Of a stretch of 64,000 nucleotides of DNA, positions 46,451 through 58,620 are shown in pieces (the first letter of the stretch is position 1; every line of letters starts with the position of its first letter). The notes beneath the pieces were generated by a model. The model did no database searches and was not told the origin of the DNA. It worked only from the letters and a program-made list of their open reading frames with translations. Position numbers and translations under genes: made by a program. This DNA is from Isoetes taiwanensis (taxonomy: Eukaryota; Streptophyta; Lycopodiopsida; Isoetales; Isoetaceae): assembly GCA_021234155.1 (NCBI GenBank), contig JAJEKV010000032.1:14524283-14588282 (forward strand). Direction: 5' to 3'.

Positions 46451-46776
46451 CACTTTTTATTTTGGATGGTACTAGTTTTAATGAAAATATCGGACTTGCG
46501 GCCCGGCCGGACACTATACATGTGCTCTGGGATATCCATTCCTGCATATCCCAGAGTGACGCTGACATCAAGAAGTCCAGTTCCCTCCTCTGCAACCTTT
46601 CCGTCCTTCCTAGCCTTTGCACTACCCCTACCCTGAGCACAGACATCTATGACCTCATCTATCGTTCCAACATATAGATTGACCCCAATTTTCCCCCTCC
46701 CTTTCCTTGCCTGTCTCTTCAGCATCTTACCTCTCAAATGTGGCTGCCGCTCCCAACAACTTCCCCAAAGCTCCAA
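46451..46776 (-). other. Possible N-terminal region of the Rep-like gene
   Basis: A minus-strand frame starting at 46,776 is basic (GKMLKRQARKGRGKIGVN), then acidic, and continues to about 46,423, close to the HUH region. It is a plausible N-terminal extension, but no motif is recognised and the frame differs. Confidence 0.3.
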
Positions 46777-47979
46777 ACCTGCATTTTATTGTGGCAAAGC
46801 TCCAATTTATTAATCTCTATTGTGGCAAAGCTGCAATTATTTGTGGCATAGCTCAGGACCAGTAACAGATGAAAGCACAGGGCAAAACCGGCCTCACTAT
46901 TTATCATAGAACCTCTTGCAAAAGCAAGGCCACGAAGAAAACAGACCTCCCTGATCCATCTCACTACCACGAAATTGGCTGAAAGACAAAGAAGATACAC
47001 AAATCTACAGTATAACTTACCTGAAGCCGCCCATCGCCTTATACCTGCGGCATGCCGAACGCCTCGCCCAAGCTCCTACGTGCGGGATACCTGCCGACAA
47101 GTGGAACACACCAACATCTGCAGCAGAAGAAACCATCGATTCCCCTGCATCTGTTCTCTCCAACGAAACCTTGGACTTCAATTTCCAGCATCATCAATAT
47201 ACGTACAAAGATACAAATATGCCCACTTAACCTTTATAAATCTTGAGTAAGATCCTACACATTTCACATTTTTTAACCCTTATCATCTCTCATGTTTTTC
47301 AATGTTATGGCATGTAAATGAGTTTTCATGGCCATCTATTGCATATTTCAAACTCTTATCATGCAGTCTTCTATTAGCAAGTTTTAACATAAATTTTGGT
47401 AAAACCACTAGAAATGGATAAATATAAAAATATATTTTAGACTTTGCTCTTCGTGACCCGCAAGGAATTGAGGCACAACTCTAGATAGTAGTCTGTACTA
47501 TCTAAAGTTGCCGATGTTTACTTCGTCATGCATAATTCCCTTTGTTCCGAGTCTCCAATTTGTTCAAAGTCACTACATCGTTCGGAGTCTCCAATTTGTT
47601 CAAAGTCACTACATCTTTCTAACACAATTTACTGAATAACACTTCTTACTAAATACCACATTGAACACAATATTGAACACCACATCTTACTCATCACCAC
47701 ATCGAATGCGGTGCCAGTACCGCACTAATTTCATGTATACTTTATTTATACAACAATCAAGGGTGCACCATGGGGTATTCTGCATGTTGATTTAGGGTTT
47801 CCCACATTTTATACCTTGGTATTTGTAGGGTTCGAAAAGAGAGGTCAGGATTTCATGATTTTTAGGATAATGCCGAATATCCTCTCCACCAATGGCCGAA
47901 ATATAGCCAGTGTTTTTTAGCCATAGTGCTGCTGCAGCAAATAAAAAAAGCCATAGTGCTGCCGCAGCGCGAAAAAAAA
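46777..47979. other. Intergenic
   Basis: No gene supported. Small direct repeats: TTGTGGCAAAGCT(C/G)CAATT at about 46,789 and 46,820; GAGTCTCCAATTTGTTCAAAGT, a 37-bp unit repeated at 47,540 and 47,577. Confidence 0.5.
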
Positions 47980-48065
47980 GAAACAAGGTGCTGCGCACGA
48001 AGGGTTGCCCTCCATGGCCGGAGGGTGAAGTGGCATAAATCATAGTTCAAAGTTTTTGACAATCA
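47980..48065 (-). repeat. Dispersed repeat family R, partial copy
   Basis: Reverse complement of this stretch matches 33,020-33,115: TGATTTA(T/A)GCCA(C/T)TTCAC, GGAGGGCAACCC, TGCGCAGCACCTTGTT. Confidence 0.65.
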
Positions 48066-48099
48066 ATTCAAAACCATAACCCTAAACATTTGGAACAAA

Positions 48100-48982
48100 A
48101 TCTATTTATATTTGTTTAATATTCGATCACGTCACAGTAAAATTCCATTTGGAAGCCTTCTCTGGCTATATCTGTTATGTCTATATATAAAAAACTCAGG
48201 GTGTCGTTTTTTGGCTATACAGATAGAAGTCGTAAATGCTTATCTTACAAGTAATTACAAAGAAACTCAGCTCAAAACAAGTTGCTTCTTAGCGTCCATT
48301 TGTACTCCATGGTACATTTTCTGTGGCTTGCAGAAAAAATTAGTTGAAAGCATCAGTAATAATGTCATAAATACGCTTTGTATGCTAGGCTTTTGGGCGA
48401 GTGACATCTCGTCAAGTATGTGAAGGCAACTTATGCTAAATGTTAAATATGAAAGATGACCTTGATCAACGCAGCTGGAAAACGAGTTGTTTTTTAACTG
48501 TTCCGTGGTCTTGCAGAAAGGCTCGGCGCTTGCAGAAAGACTTGATGGATTTAATTGAAAAGATAGTGCCCCATCTCCAGTCACTATTAAGGAGAATAAA
48601 CATTTCAGTTAAAGTTCGCTTAAAAAGGCCATACATGTACAGCCAAGATTTTAAGAGGGGGCCATCGCACATATTACAGTTATTCTAAAATTTTGCTACT
48701 CGCTGATGAATTATTGCCACCTAATATGGCCTTCAGGCCTCCAATTTTCCTTCCAGGATGAAGGCACGGAGTGCTGAAAAAATATGGTCCTTACTGCTCT
48801 TCTCAGACTTTCAAGGGTTCCTCGTTCGGAGCCCATATTTTCCCTATAGATATGGATCCGACCTTTATAAACTGGCTGAAAACTATGAATCAGATTTTCT
48901 TCAAGAAAATGCAGCACCACCTAGCCGGCATCATGAATCCATAGCCTCAGGCGTATTGTTAGAAAGGAAAGTCTTCGGTCTG
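48100..48982. other. Unassigned sequence with small ORFs
   Basis: Plus-strand frames at 48,440-48,688 and 48,758-49,030 and a minus frame at 48,267-48,584 look partly protein-like (for example LMDLIEKIVPHLQSLLRRI) but have no recognisable domain. Confidence 0.3.
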
Positions 48983-49160
48983 CCCTGCCAGTTACTCGGT
49001 TGGAGCATCCTGGATCCAGAACGCAGGTGACCGAGAATTTATAGCGAATAGTAGGTTTGGAGCAGTCATCAGCATATCCTAGGTATATTCTAGCATATAC
49101 CTAGGATATGCCATAAACCCACATAATCAAGGGTTTGCCCCCCTAGGGGCAACCCAAAAA
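48983..49160 (-). repeat. Dispersed repeat family R, full-length copy 1
   Basis: Direct repeat of 58,447-58,620 (same orientation): GCCAGTTACTCGG at the left, a long hairpin CATATCCTAGGTAT / ATACCTAGGATATG in the middle, and GGGTTTGCCCC-CCTA-GGGGCAACCC at the right. Confidence 0.85.
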
Positions 49161-49986
49161 AGCGGGGAGAGAAACACATTATGTTGACCTTATAGGTGCA
49201 TATTTGCTAGGCATATAATCCTTATGCTAAGGTACAAAATTGGCTTGTATAAAGATTACGACGCACTTTAACTGGTGGTCCTTATTCATTGGACATGAAC
49301 TTCGCATGGTGGGTTTCTTTTGATATCTCTTTGTGCATATTTACACATGAAGGAGGATTTTCTTGGCTATAGGGCTTTATACAATATTCAAGATAATGAA
49401 TATAAATGTACATTCTAGTTGTGACGAGCCTGGCATCTTAAGGTAATAAAACATTATTATAGATTCGTAGAATATGATGATCAACGTGTAGGAAAGTTAA
49501 CCATTATGCGATACAAAAATATATACTATGTATGTATAAGTGTACGTGCCACCATATATATAGAAGAGATTAAGTTGCATGGGATTAGCTTTTTGAAGAT
49601 TGCTGAAGAGGAGTGTGAGAAGAAACGGATTGCCGATTATTGTTGCTTGGAGCTTGAGGGTAGAAGATAATTGTTCCAAGGCGATTTACAAGTGAGTGGT
49701 TTTAGTCTTACACAAGGAGTTGCTCTTGGGATTGCTTTGGTGGTTTGGGTAATTATGATTTGAGTAGCTCGCTTGTCAGAGATGCGAAAGAATTGTTTAT
49801 ATATTTTTCTTGGAAATCCTTCCTAGTTTCTGATCCAGAACTGTTTCCATGAATATGAAGGCATCCACAAAAACTAGAAGCATTTTCGACAAAAAAAATA
49901 GCACATATCGAAATAAAAAGAATCGAATAAAAGTAATAGCTTTATATATGTGTGATGAAAAGAATTGAATAAAATAATAGCCTAAT
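49161..49986. other. Intergenic
   Basis: AT-rich; no gene or repeat family recognised. Confidence 0.5.
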
Positions 49987-52103
49987 ACTAGTAACAATGT
50001 CCAGCGTTGCTGGGATTAGTTGGGGACTTATAATGAGAAGATGGTGTAGTAATAACTCTGCAAAGTTCAGAAGGTGCCTTTTTGTTTTAGATTTCTTTTT
50101 TTTTTTTTTACGTTTTTGGGGGGTAGGGGGTCTTGGCATTCACCACGAAAAGCATATAAATTTCAAGTTCATAGAAATTTTATATTGCTTCCATGCACAA
50201 CCATACTACATGGATCTTCATTCTTATGCCATAAATGAATCTGTATAGCCCTTTCACCTTCAAAATAATCATGGAGTTCGTGTGGTTCAAAATTAATCCT
50301 CCTCATGCATTATTCCAAAAAGTTGTCTTATTTGGCTCATTTATTTTTGGGAAAATTCCAAATACACCCCTCAAGTTTAGAAATATTCCAAAAATACCCC
50401 TAGAAATAGGGTATTTAGCTCAAATGGCAACAACATTCCTGTGATCAACCAACTAAAAAAGTGTCCTTCATGAAACTTGTAAGCGAAGATAAGAGCTATC
50501 CAACAAGTAGTAGAATCGTCTAAAACGGAGTTGGAATCTTCAACTTATAGTGTTTTAAGTAAGTGTTATAAAAAAAGATATAAATGAGCATAATTTGTGA
50601 ATTTCAACTCCAATTTTGATGAACTTGACGTTGCTCGGAAGGTCTTATCTAATCTATAATGTTTGTGAAGACAATTTTTGAATTTGAGGAGTGACAAAAA
50701 CTCTATTACCAATTTTCCAAAAATGCTCTTTATTTGGCGGGTATTTTTGGAATTTTCACAAACTTGATGGGTATAATTGAAATTTCCCTTTATTTTTGTA
50801 ACCTTCTTGTGATCCATTAGTAGCTTGGGATAAATGTTATCTTGTTGGGCTCATTTCTTTTCGTAACTTCTTGTGATCCTTTAGTAGCTTGGAGTAAACT
50901 ATACATCATTGTGTATTATTGCACCGAATATTACCCCACATTATCCCCTATTTCTGCTCTCCATTGTTTGTCCTATGCACAATTGCCCGACTTGTAGCTT
51001 CTCGAACATGAAGCAATATTTGTGCTTATCGCCTTATGCCATGCCCCATCGTTTTTTCTTTTCCTTAAAGAATTCGTTGCCATTTTTATATTATGCATTG
51101 TATGTAAAGTGAGCATTTAGACCTTTGGAAATAGCAATTTCAATGTAGACATCCATATTGAGAATGAAAATGGCGACTCACGGTGGTTGCAAATTTATTG
51201 TCTCCCAAAAGCATGTTCGAGAGCTCCCCGCCAATAACACATAACATCTCAAGCACCTTTGCCATGACTATACCAAAACCTATTGCTATACCTATATACG
51301 CTTGTTTTGACATATGCTTTGCGGTGTGGGTCGAGAAGCAAAGAAGCGTTCAAGGTATCGACCATCAAAAGCTTGAATTTTTGGTTCTCAATTGTTGCTA
51401 ATCTACGTACATGTTCTTGCACGGACTCCAATTGCTTGAGACTTGCCTCAATAGAATCATAACACGGTTCTGGAAGAGATTTTACTTTTTCCCTATTTAT
51501 GCTCAGGATATATGGTCGTTCAAGCTTCATTGCACATGTTGGACATGTAAATATCTCTGTTTTATGTGTTTTCCTATCAGCAGATATTGAGGATCAACAC
51601 ATAATGGATGCTAAAGAAACATCACTATAACACTAAGACTGATAAACGTTGTTGGCAAAGAAACTAACATCATTCCACGTGCACAATTAAGAACTCAACA
51701 AAATGGCTGCATGAGATGATATGCTCAAATCATCAATTCCATAGCACTCCTGCAAAAAGTATGAGAGTGAAGAATAGGAAGGTAAATTCATAAAAGAATA
51801 CAGAACCAATGCCGTTTGCAATGCAGGATATAATTGTTGAACTGCCAAAGGAAAATCTTACCAGATAAATAGCTGTTGCAGCAAAATTTAATGGCTATGT
51901 GGCAGGGATGTGCATCTCTACATGTTCTTGCTCCGATTGCTTGAGACTTGCCTCAATAGAATCATAACATATGGTTCTTCTGGAAGAGACTTGACTTCCT
52001 TCCTATTTATGCTCAGGGCCGCTCAGTCTCCATTGGACATGTTGTGTGTGTAAATCTCTGTTTTATGTGTTTTCCTGTCAGGTACTACTGAGGATCAACA
52101 CAT
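49987..52103 (+). repeat. Interlocked inverted repeats, segment L
   Basis: 2.1 kb matching the reverse complement of 53,325-55,427. Outer end ACTAGTAACAATG. It contains two diverged copies of an exon-like block (minus strand) at 51,249-51,530 and about 51,920-52,090. Confidence 0.93.
51249..51530 (-). pseudogene. Exon-like fragment in L (KLERPYILSINREK...)
   Basis: The minus-strand frame reads MKLERPYILSINREKVKSLP, then CYDSIEASLKQLESVQEHVRRL, with helical, charged periodicity typical of a real protein. The same frame is present in the inverted copy at 53,894-54,130 (plus) and in degenerate form near 51,930-52,090. No family recognised; probably a captured host gene fragment or an element gene. 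Confidence 0.4.
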
Positions 52104-53324
52104 CCTATATTATAATGTTTTACCATGTTGCATCACGCCCTAATTTCGACGGCTCAAATTTTACCACGACATCGAACGGCCTTCCTATGGCGACGCTGCT
52201 TTTCCTCTGTTGTTGCAGGCTTTCTACCATGGTCCATAGCAATTTGGCGAGTCCATATTTTTCTTCAATTTGAAACTGCGGAAGAATGATTCTGATCATG
52301 GAAGCAGGCATGATGAATGTAGATTCTCCTTCCATAGCTTTAGAATGTAGAAGCAAGAAGAATGATTCTGATCATGGAAGCAGGCATGATGAATGTAGAT
52401 TCTCCTTCCATAGCTTTAGAATGTAGAAGCAATTCATCCGATACCAGCTTCAGCCGCAGAGCTAGACAGGTATGCTATTGCTTCCGTTTTCTGCACACCA
52501 TGAATCATACAGCATCAGAGACCCCATACGCTCTCTTCTTTTACATTTCTCATCCAATATTTGTATCTGTAACCACAAGAGGTCCTATATTCTCTATTTT
52601 TCCCATTTACAAGTTTTTACGGCCTCACTGTTTTTCATTTAAGACGGCTCTATTCACTTTTCTTCTTGTGTACGCCATTCAGGTTTTGTTTTTGTTCATG
52701 ATCATATTTGCTTCTACTGATAAAGCTCTGGCATGACAGTTTGTGCAAGCTACAGCCAGATTGGATTTGTATTGTCGCAAGGTAAAGTTTTTGCTTCTAT
52801 GGCCGATCTCAAATGCTTTAGATTTGCTTATTTTGATGGTTTTCATTTAGACACTGTCCAAGTACATTACATCGGCTTAACTTCTATTTTATAATGCGTC
52901 AATGGTATCTTGATTCATTGTTATCTCTGTTGTAGTATGGCACAGGTTCATCAACTTTTTGGGTGCTATTTTTGTCATTGATGAAGTTAAGCTGAAGGGC
53001 ACATCCCTACGACATAGTCATTAAATTTTGCTGCAATAACTGTTCATTTGGTAAGATTTTTTTTCTGGCGGTTCAATGATTATATCAAACACCTTGGTTC
53101 TCAGTATTCTTGATCAATTTACCTCCTATTCTTCGGCTCTCATACTTTTCTCTATTTGCGGGAATGCTATGGAATTGATGATTTGAGCAGATCATCTCAT
53201 GCGACCATTTTGCGTAGTAGAGAGTTGCTTCATTGTGCGCGGGTACAATGTGAGATGTTAGCTTCTTTGGCAATAACTTTATCGGTCTTAGTGTCATAGT
53301 GATGTTTTTATACCATCAATTGTG
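52104..53324 (+). repeat. Interlocked inverted repeats, segment M
   Basis: 1.2 kb matching the reverse complement of 55,428-56,644. Contains a ~76-bp direct duplication (about 52,281-52,432) that is also present in the partner, so it predates the larger duplication. Confidence 0.92.
52120..52356 (-). pseudogene. Exon-like fragment in M (HSKAMEGESTF...)
   Basis: A minus-strand frame of 78 aa reads SKAMEGESTFIMPASMIRI, then LPQFQIEEKYGLAKLLWTMVESLQ and GRPFDVVVKFEPSKLG. A consensus-like acceptor (TCTAG) precedes LRLKLVSDELL near 52,468 on the minus strand, so it looks like an internal exon. The inverted partner is at 56,392-56,628 (plus). Function not recognised. Confidence 0.4.
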
Positions 53325-55427
53325 ATGTGTTGATCCTCGTAGTACCGGCGGGGAAAACACATAAAACAGAGATTTACACACACAACATGTCCAATGGAGA
53401 GTGAGCGGCCCTGAGCATAAATAGGAAGGAAGTCAAGTCTCTTCCAGAAGAACCATATGTTATGATTCTATTGAGGCAAGTCTCAAGCAATGAACAAGAA
53501 CATGTAGAGATGCACATCCCGCCACATAGCCATTAAATTTTGCTGCAACAGCTATTTATCTGGTAAGATTTTCCTTTGGCAGTTCAACAATTATATCCTG
53601 CATTGCAAACGGCATTGGTTCTGTATTCTTTTATGAATTTACCTTCCTATTCTTCACTCTCATACTTTTTGCAGGAGTGCTATGGAATTGATGATTTGAG
53701 CATATCATCTCATGCAGCCATTTTGTTGAGTTCTTAATTGTGCACGTGGAATGATGTTAGTTTCTTTGCCAACAACGTTTATCAGTCTTAGTGTTATAGT
53801 GATGTTTCTTTAGCATCCATTATGTGTTGATCCTCAATATCTGCTGATAGGAAAACACATAAAACAGAGATATTTACATGTCCAACATGTGCAATGAAGC
53901 TTGAACGACCATATATCCTGAGTATAAATAGGGAAAAAGTAAAATCTCTTCCAGAACCGTGTTATGATTCTATTGAGGCAAGTCTCAAGCAATTGGAGTC
54001 CGTGCAAGAACATGTACAGAGATTAGCAACAATTGAGAACCAAAAATTCAAGCTTTTGATGGCTGATACCTTGAACGTTTCTTGCTTCGACCCACAGCCT
54101 GCAAAGCATATGTCAAACAAGCAGATATAGGTATAGCAATAGGTTTTGGTATAGTCATGGCAAAGGTGCTTGAGATGTTATGTGTTATTGGCAGGGAGCT
54201 CTGAACATGCTTTTGGGAGACAATAAATTTGCAACCACTGTAGCTGTCATTTTCATTCTCAATATGGATGTCTACTGAAATTGCTATTTCCAAAGGTCTA
54301 AATGCTCACTTTACATACAATGCATAATATAAAAAATGGCAACGAATTCTTTAAGGAAAAGAAAAAACGATGGCGCATGGCATAAGGCAGATAAGCACAA
54401 ATATTGCTTCATGTTCGATAGCTACAAGCTGGCAATTGTGCATAGGACAAACAATGGAGAGCAGAAATAGGGGATAATGTGGGGTAATATTCGGTGCAAT
54501 AATACACAATGATGTATAGTTTACTCCAAGCTACTAAAGGATCACAAGAAGTTACGAAAAGAAATGAGCCCAACAAGATAACATTTATCCCAAGCTACTA
54601 ATGGATCACAAGAAGGTTACAAAAATAAAGGGAAATTTCAATTATACCCATCAAGTTTGTGAAAATTCCAAAATACCGCCAAATAAAGAGCATTTTTGGA
54701 AAATTGGTAATAGAGTTTTGTCACTCCTCAAATTCAAAAATTGTCTTCACAAACATTATAGATTAGATAAGACCTTAGAACAGCGTCAAGTTCATCAAAA
54801 TTGGAGTTGAAATTCACAAATTATGCTCATTTATATCTTTTTATAACACTTACTTAAAACACTATAAGTTGAAGATTCCAACTCGTTTTAGGCGATTCTA
54901 CTACTTGTTGGATAGCTCTTATCTTCGTTTACAAGTTTCATGAAGGACACTTTTTTAGTTGGTTGATCACAAGAATGTTGTTGCCATTTGAGCTAAATAC
55001 CCTATTTCTAGGGGTATTTTTGGAATATTTCTAAACTTGAGGGGTGTATTTGGAATTTTCCCAAAAATAAATGAGCCAAATAAGACAACTTTTTGGAATA
55101 ATGCATGAGGAGGATTAATTTTGAACCACACGAACTCCATGATTATTTTGAAGGTGAAAGGGCTATACAGATTCATTTATGGCATAAGAATGAAGATCCA
55201 TGTAGTATGGTTGTGCATGGAAGCAATATAAAATTTCTATGAACTTGAAATTTATATGCTTTTCGTGGTGAATGCCAAGACCCCCTACCCCCCAAAAACG
55301 TAAAAAAAAAAAAAAAGGGAAATCTAAAACAAAAAGGCACCTTCTGAACTTTGCAGAGTTATTACTACACCATCTTCTCATTATAAGTCCCCAACTAATC
55401 CCAGCAACGCTGGGCATTGTTACTAGT
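53325..55427 (-). repeat. Interlocked inverted repeats, reverse copy of L
   Basis: Inverted partner of 49,987-52,103; ends TACTAGT at 55,427. It carries the plus-strand exon-like frame at 53,894-54,130, truncated by a frame change relative to its partner. Confidence 0.93.
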
Positions 55428-56644
55428 CACAATTGATGGTATAAAAACATCACTATGACACTAAGACTGATAAAGTTATTGCCAAAGAAGCTAACATCTC
55501 ACATTGTACCTGCACAATGAAGCAACTCTCTACTCTGCAAAATGGTCGCATGAGATGATCTGTTCAAATCATCAATTCCATAGCATTCCTGCAAATAGAG
55601 AAAAGTATGAGAGCGAAGAATAGGAGGTAAATTGACTGAAGAATACAGAACCGAAGGTGTTTGATATAATCATTGAACTGCCAGGGAAAAAAATCTTACC
55701 AAATGAACAGTTATTGCAGCAAAATTTAATGACTATGTCGTAGGGATGTGCCCTTCAGCTTAACTTCATCAATGACAAAAATAGCACCCAAAAAGTTGAT
55801 GAACCTGTGCCATACTACAACAGAGATAACAATGAATCAGTACACCATTGACGATTATAAAATAGAAGTTAAGCCGATGTAATGTACTTGGACAGTGTCT
55901 AAATGAAAACCATCAAAATAAGCAAATCTAAAGCATTTGAGATCGGCCATAGAAGCAAAAACTTTACCTTGCGACAATACAAATCCAATCTGGCTGTAGC
56001 TTGCACAAACTGTCATGCCAGAGCTTTATCAGTAGAAGCAAACATGATCATGAACAAAAACAAAACCTGAATGGCGTACACAAGAAGAAAAGTGAATAGA
56101 GCCGTCTTAAATGAAAAACAGTGAGGCCGTAAAAACTTGTAAATGGGAAAAATAGAGAATATAGGACCTCTTGTGGTTACAGATACAAATATTGGATGAG
56201 AAATGTAAAAGAAGAGAGCGTATGGGGTCTCTGATGCTGTATGATTCATGGTGTGCAGAAAACGGAAGCAATAGCATACTGTCTAGCTCTGCTTTGAAAT
56301 TTGGTATCGGATGAATTGCTTCTACATTCTAAAGCTATGGAAGGAGAATCTACATTCATCATGCCTGCTTCCATGATCAGAATCATTCTTCTTGCTTCCA
56401 CATTCTAAAGCTATGGAAGGAGAATCTACATTCATCATGCCTGCTTCCATGATCAGAATCATTCTTCCGCAGTTTCAAATTGAAGAAAAATATGGACTCG
56501 CCAAATTGCTATGGACCATGGTAGAAAGCCTGCAACAACAGAGGAAAAGCAGCGTCGCCATAGGAAGGCCGTTCGATGTCGTGGTAAAATTTGAGCCGTC
56601 GAAATTAGGGCGTGATGCAACATGGTAAAACATTATAATATAGG
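55428..56644 (-). repeat. Interlocked inverted repeats, reverse copy of M
   Basis: Inverted partner of 52,104-53,324, placed outside rather than inside the L pair. It has the same internal 76-bp duplication and the plus-strand exon-like frame 56,392-56,628. Confidence 0.92.
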
Positions 56645-57023
56645 ATATACATTGTGAATGTAAAGGAAGTGGAAGTGGGGGCTATCCTAGTAGGGCAAGT
56701 TATGAGTTCATAAAAAACTAGGATCTCATTAGTCATATCTTGCATGAATGCAATACATTGTACGAATGTTCTTCATATATATGAATGCAATACACTGTGG
56801 CAAGATTGTAAATAGCATAGCATAGAATATACCACTCCAATATATATAGAAATTTCATGTCAATGGGATAGAAAGATACAAAGGTACAACAGAAGGATGA
56901 AAGATGCAGGACTTGGGAATATGCATTTGGGAAGGGACAGAGTTGAACAAGAAGAACCATCTCTTGTTTATTAGTAGAGCTAAAGCATGTTCAACCCCCT
57001 TTTTTTTATGATATATTGTTTTG
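56645..57023. other. Spacer downstream of the AAA-ATPase gene
   Basis: No gene. This AT-rich stretch is the likely 3' UTR and terminator region of the minus-strand AAA-ATPase gene. Confidence 0.5.
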
Positions 57024-58442
57024 TCAGGTTGAGACTACTTGACAGGTTTCTTTGGGCTCTTCTTCACCACTATCGAGATCCTCAGAAGTTTTATGGACCC
57101 CTTGGTCTTGTTTTAGTTCCATGTCCTCCTTAGTTTTCTTGAGGGCAATGACTAAACTGGAAAGAGCCATATCAACATCTTCCCTATGCCTGCATAGTAT
57201 CTCAGCAACATCAGCAGGAGTCATATCTGCAACCTCCAACAGAGAAGCAATTTCATCAAACATGTCATGTTGTTCTATTCCCAGGTACCTTGATGCTAGA
57301 ACCTTGAAGGCTGGAGGCCTGCAATAAGATAGAAGTATATGCATATCCATGCGGCCCGCACGGATAAGTGCAGGATCTAACTTTTCAGGATGATTTGTAG
57401 TGAATATAATCAATCTTTCTTCACCACAGGCTGACCAGATTCCATCAATGAAGTTGAGCATTCCAGACAAGGTTACTCTTGGCTTTTCCTCTTTAGTCTT
57501 CTCCTCTTCCTTTTTCTTATCCTCTGTATCAGGTTTAGGATCAACCCTATTTTCAAGCTTAATGGTGCAATCTATATCTTCAATAAGCATTATAGACTTG
57601 TTGGTAGTCCTCATGAGCTCGTTATTGCTTTTAATCTCTGTTAGCTCCGAATCATAAACATCGTATCCTGTGTAATTTGCTATGGCACCAACAAGACTAG
57701 ATTTTCCAGTTCCTGGAGGACAATGAAGGAGGTAACCCCTTTTCCAAGCTCTTCCAGTCTTGGTGTAAAAATCATTGCCTTTTAAAAAGGCATCTAAATC
57801 CTTTATGATGCTCTGTTTAAGCTGTGGATCAAGTGCCATGGTATCAAAAGTAGCTGGATGTCTGAAGGATGCATGCTGCCATGGCTTTTTTCTGTAACTC
57901 CAACTATCATCCATGATGTTAGTATAAATTTTCCTTTCTGTGTTCATGTGCTGCAGTGTTAGGGCATTGGATGAAACATGAGAGAGATATGAATCTAAAA
58001 GCTTGGCATCCCTTTTATGTACCTTGAGAACATACCACCATTTCTCATTAGAAACAGCATCCCAGTGAATGCCCATGTGCTTTTTCTCTGCTCTGATATG
58101 AACCCAGCTGAATTTTGCCCCTTGGAAAATCTCCTCCAGAACTGATTGATCCGACAAATCAAAACTCATCTTTTTATCCTTTCCCTTTGTCAAAGTGAGG
58201 CACCGGATGTCGGCGTCTTTTGTTTGCAGATGCTAACGAGCCAAGATGTGCTTCCACATCATTATACATGAAATTGCTCTCTACCCTCCGACCGATTCAT
58301 GCACTTCATAGCGCAGATAAGGCGATAGATAGGTGAAGATTTTGTGCCGGAAAGCCGAGAGCCATTCTAAAAATTCCTTGGGTGCTAAGCCACCCAGCAC
58401 TGCCGTGAAGAAGAGCAGAAAGGAGAGAGCGTTGCCTCCCAT
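57024..58442 (-). CDS. BCS1/AATP1-like AAA-ATPase, two apparent frameshifts near the N-terminus
   Basis: The open 389-aa part (58,193-57,024) has the plant AAA-ATPase ASD/AATP1 layout. Walker A is CPPGTGKS at residues 158-165, where Cys replaces the usual first Gly. Walker B is IMLIEDID at 201-208. A charged insert (DKKKEEEKTKEEK) precedes SGMLNFIDGIWSACGEERLIIFTTN (sensor Asn 267) and DPALIRAGRMD (Arg 277 and 281), and the tail is TPADVAEIL. Upstream, MGGNALSFLLFFTAVLGGLAP starts at 58,442 and gives the expected N-terminal membrane anchor, followed by YLRYEVHESVG. Frames change near 58,283 and near 58,225, so the N-terminal domain is split. Family members are usually intronless, membrane-anchored (mitochondria or ER) and stress-responsive. 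The main domain is intact, so sequence error is as likely as decay. Confidence 0.88.
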
Positions 58443-58446
58443 AGAG

Positions 58447-58620
58447 TGCCAGTTACTCGGTTGGAGCATCCTGGATCCAGAACGCAGATGACCGAGAGTT
58501 TACAGTGAATAGTAGGTTTTGAGCAGTCATCAACATATCCTAGGTATATTCTAGCATATACCTAGGATATGCCATAAACCCACATAAACAAGGGTTTGCC
58601 CCCCTAGGGGCAACCCAAAA
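58447..58620 (-). repeat. Dispersed repeat family R, full-length copy 2
   Basis: Direct repeat of 48,983-49,160, beginning five bases upstream of the AAA-ATPase start codon and so covering its 5' UTR and proximal promoter. Same two hairpins. Confidence 0.85.
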
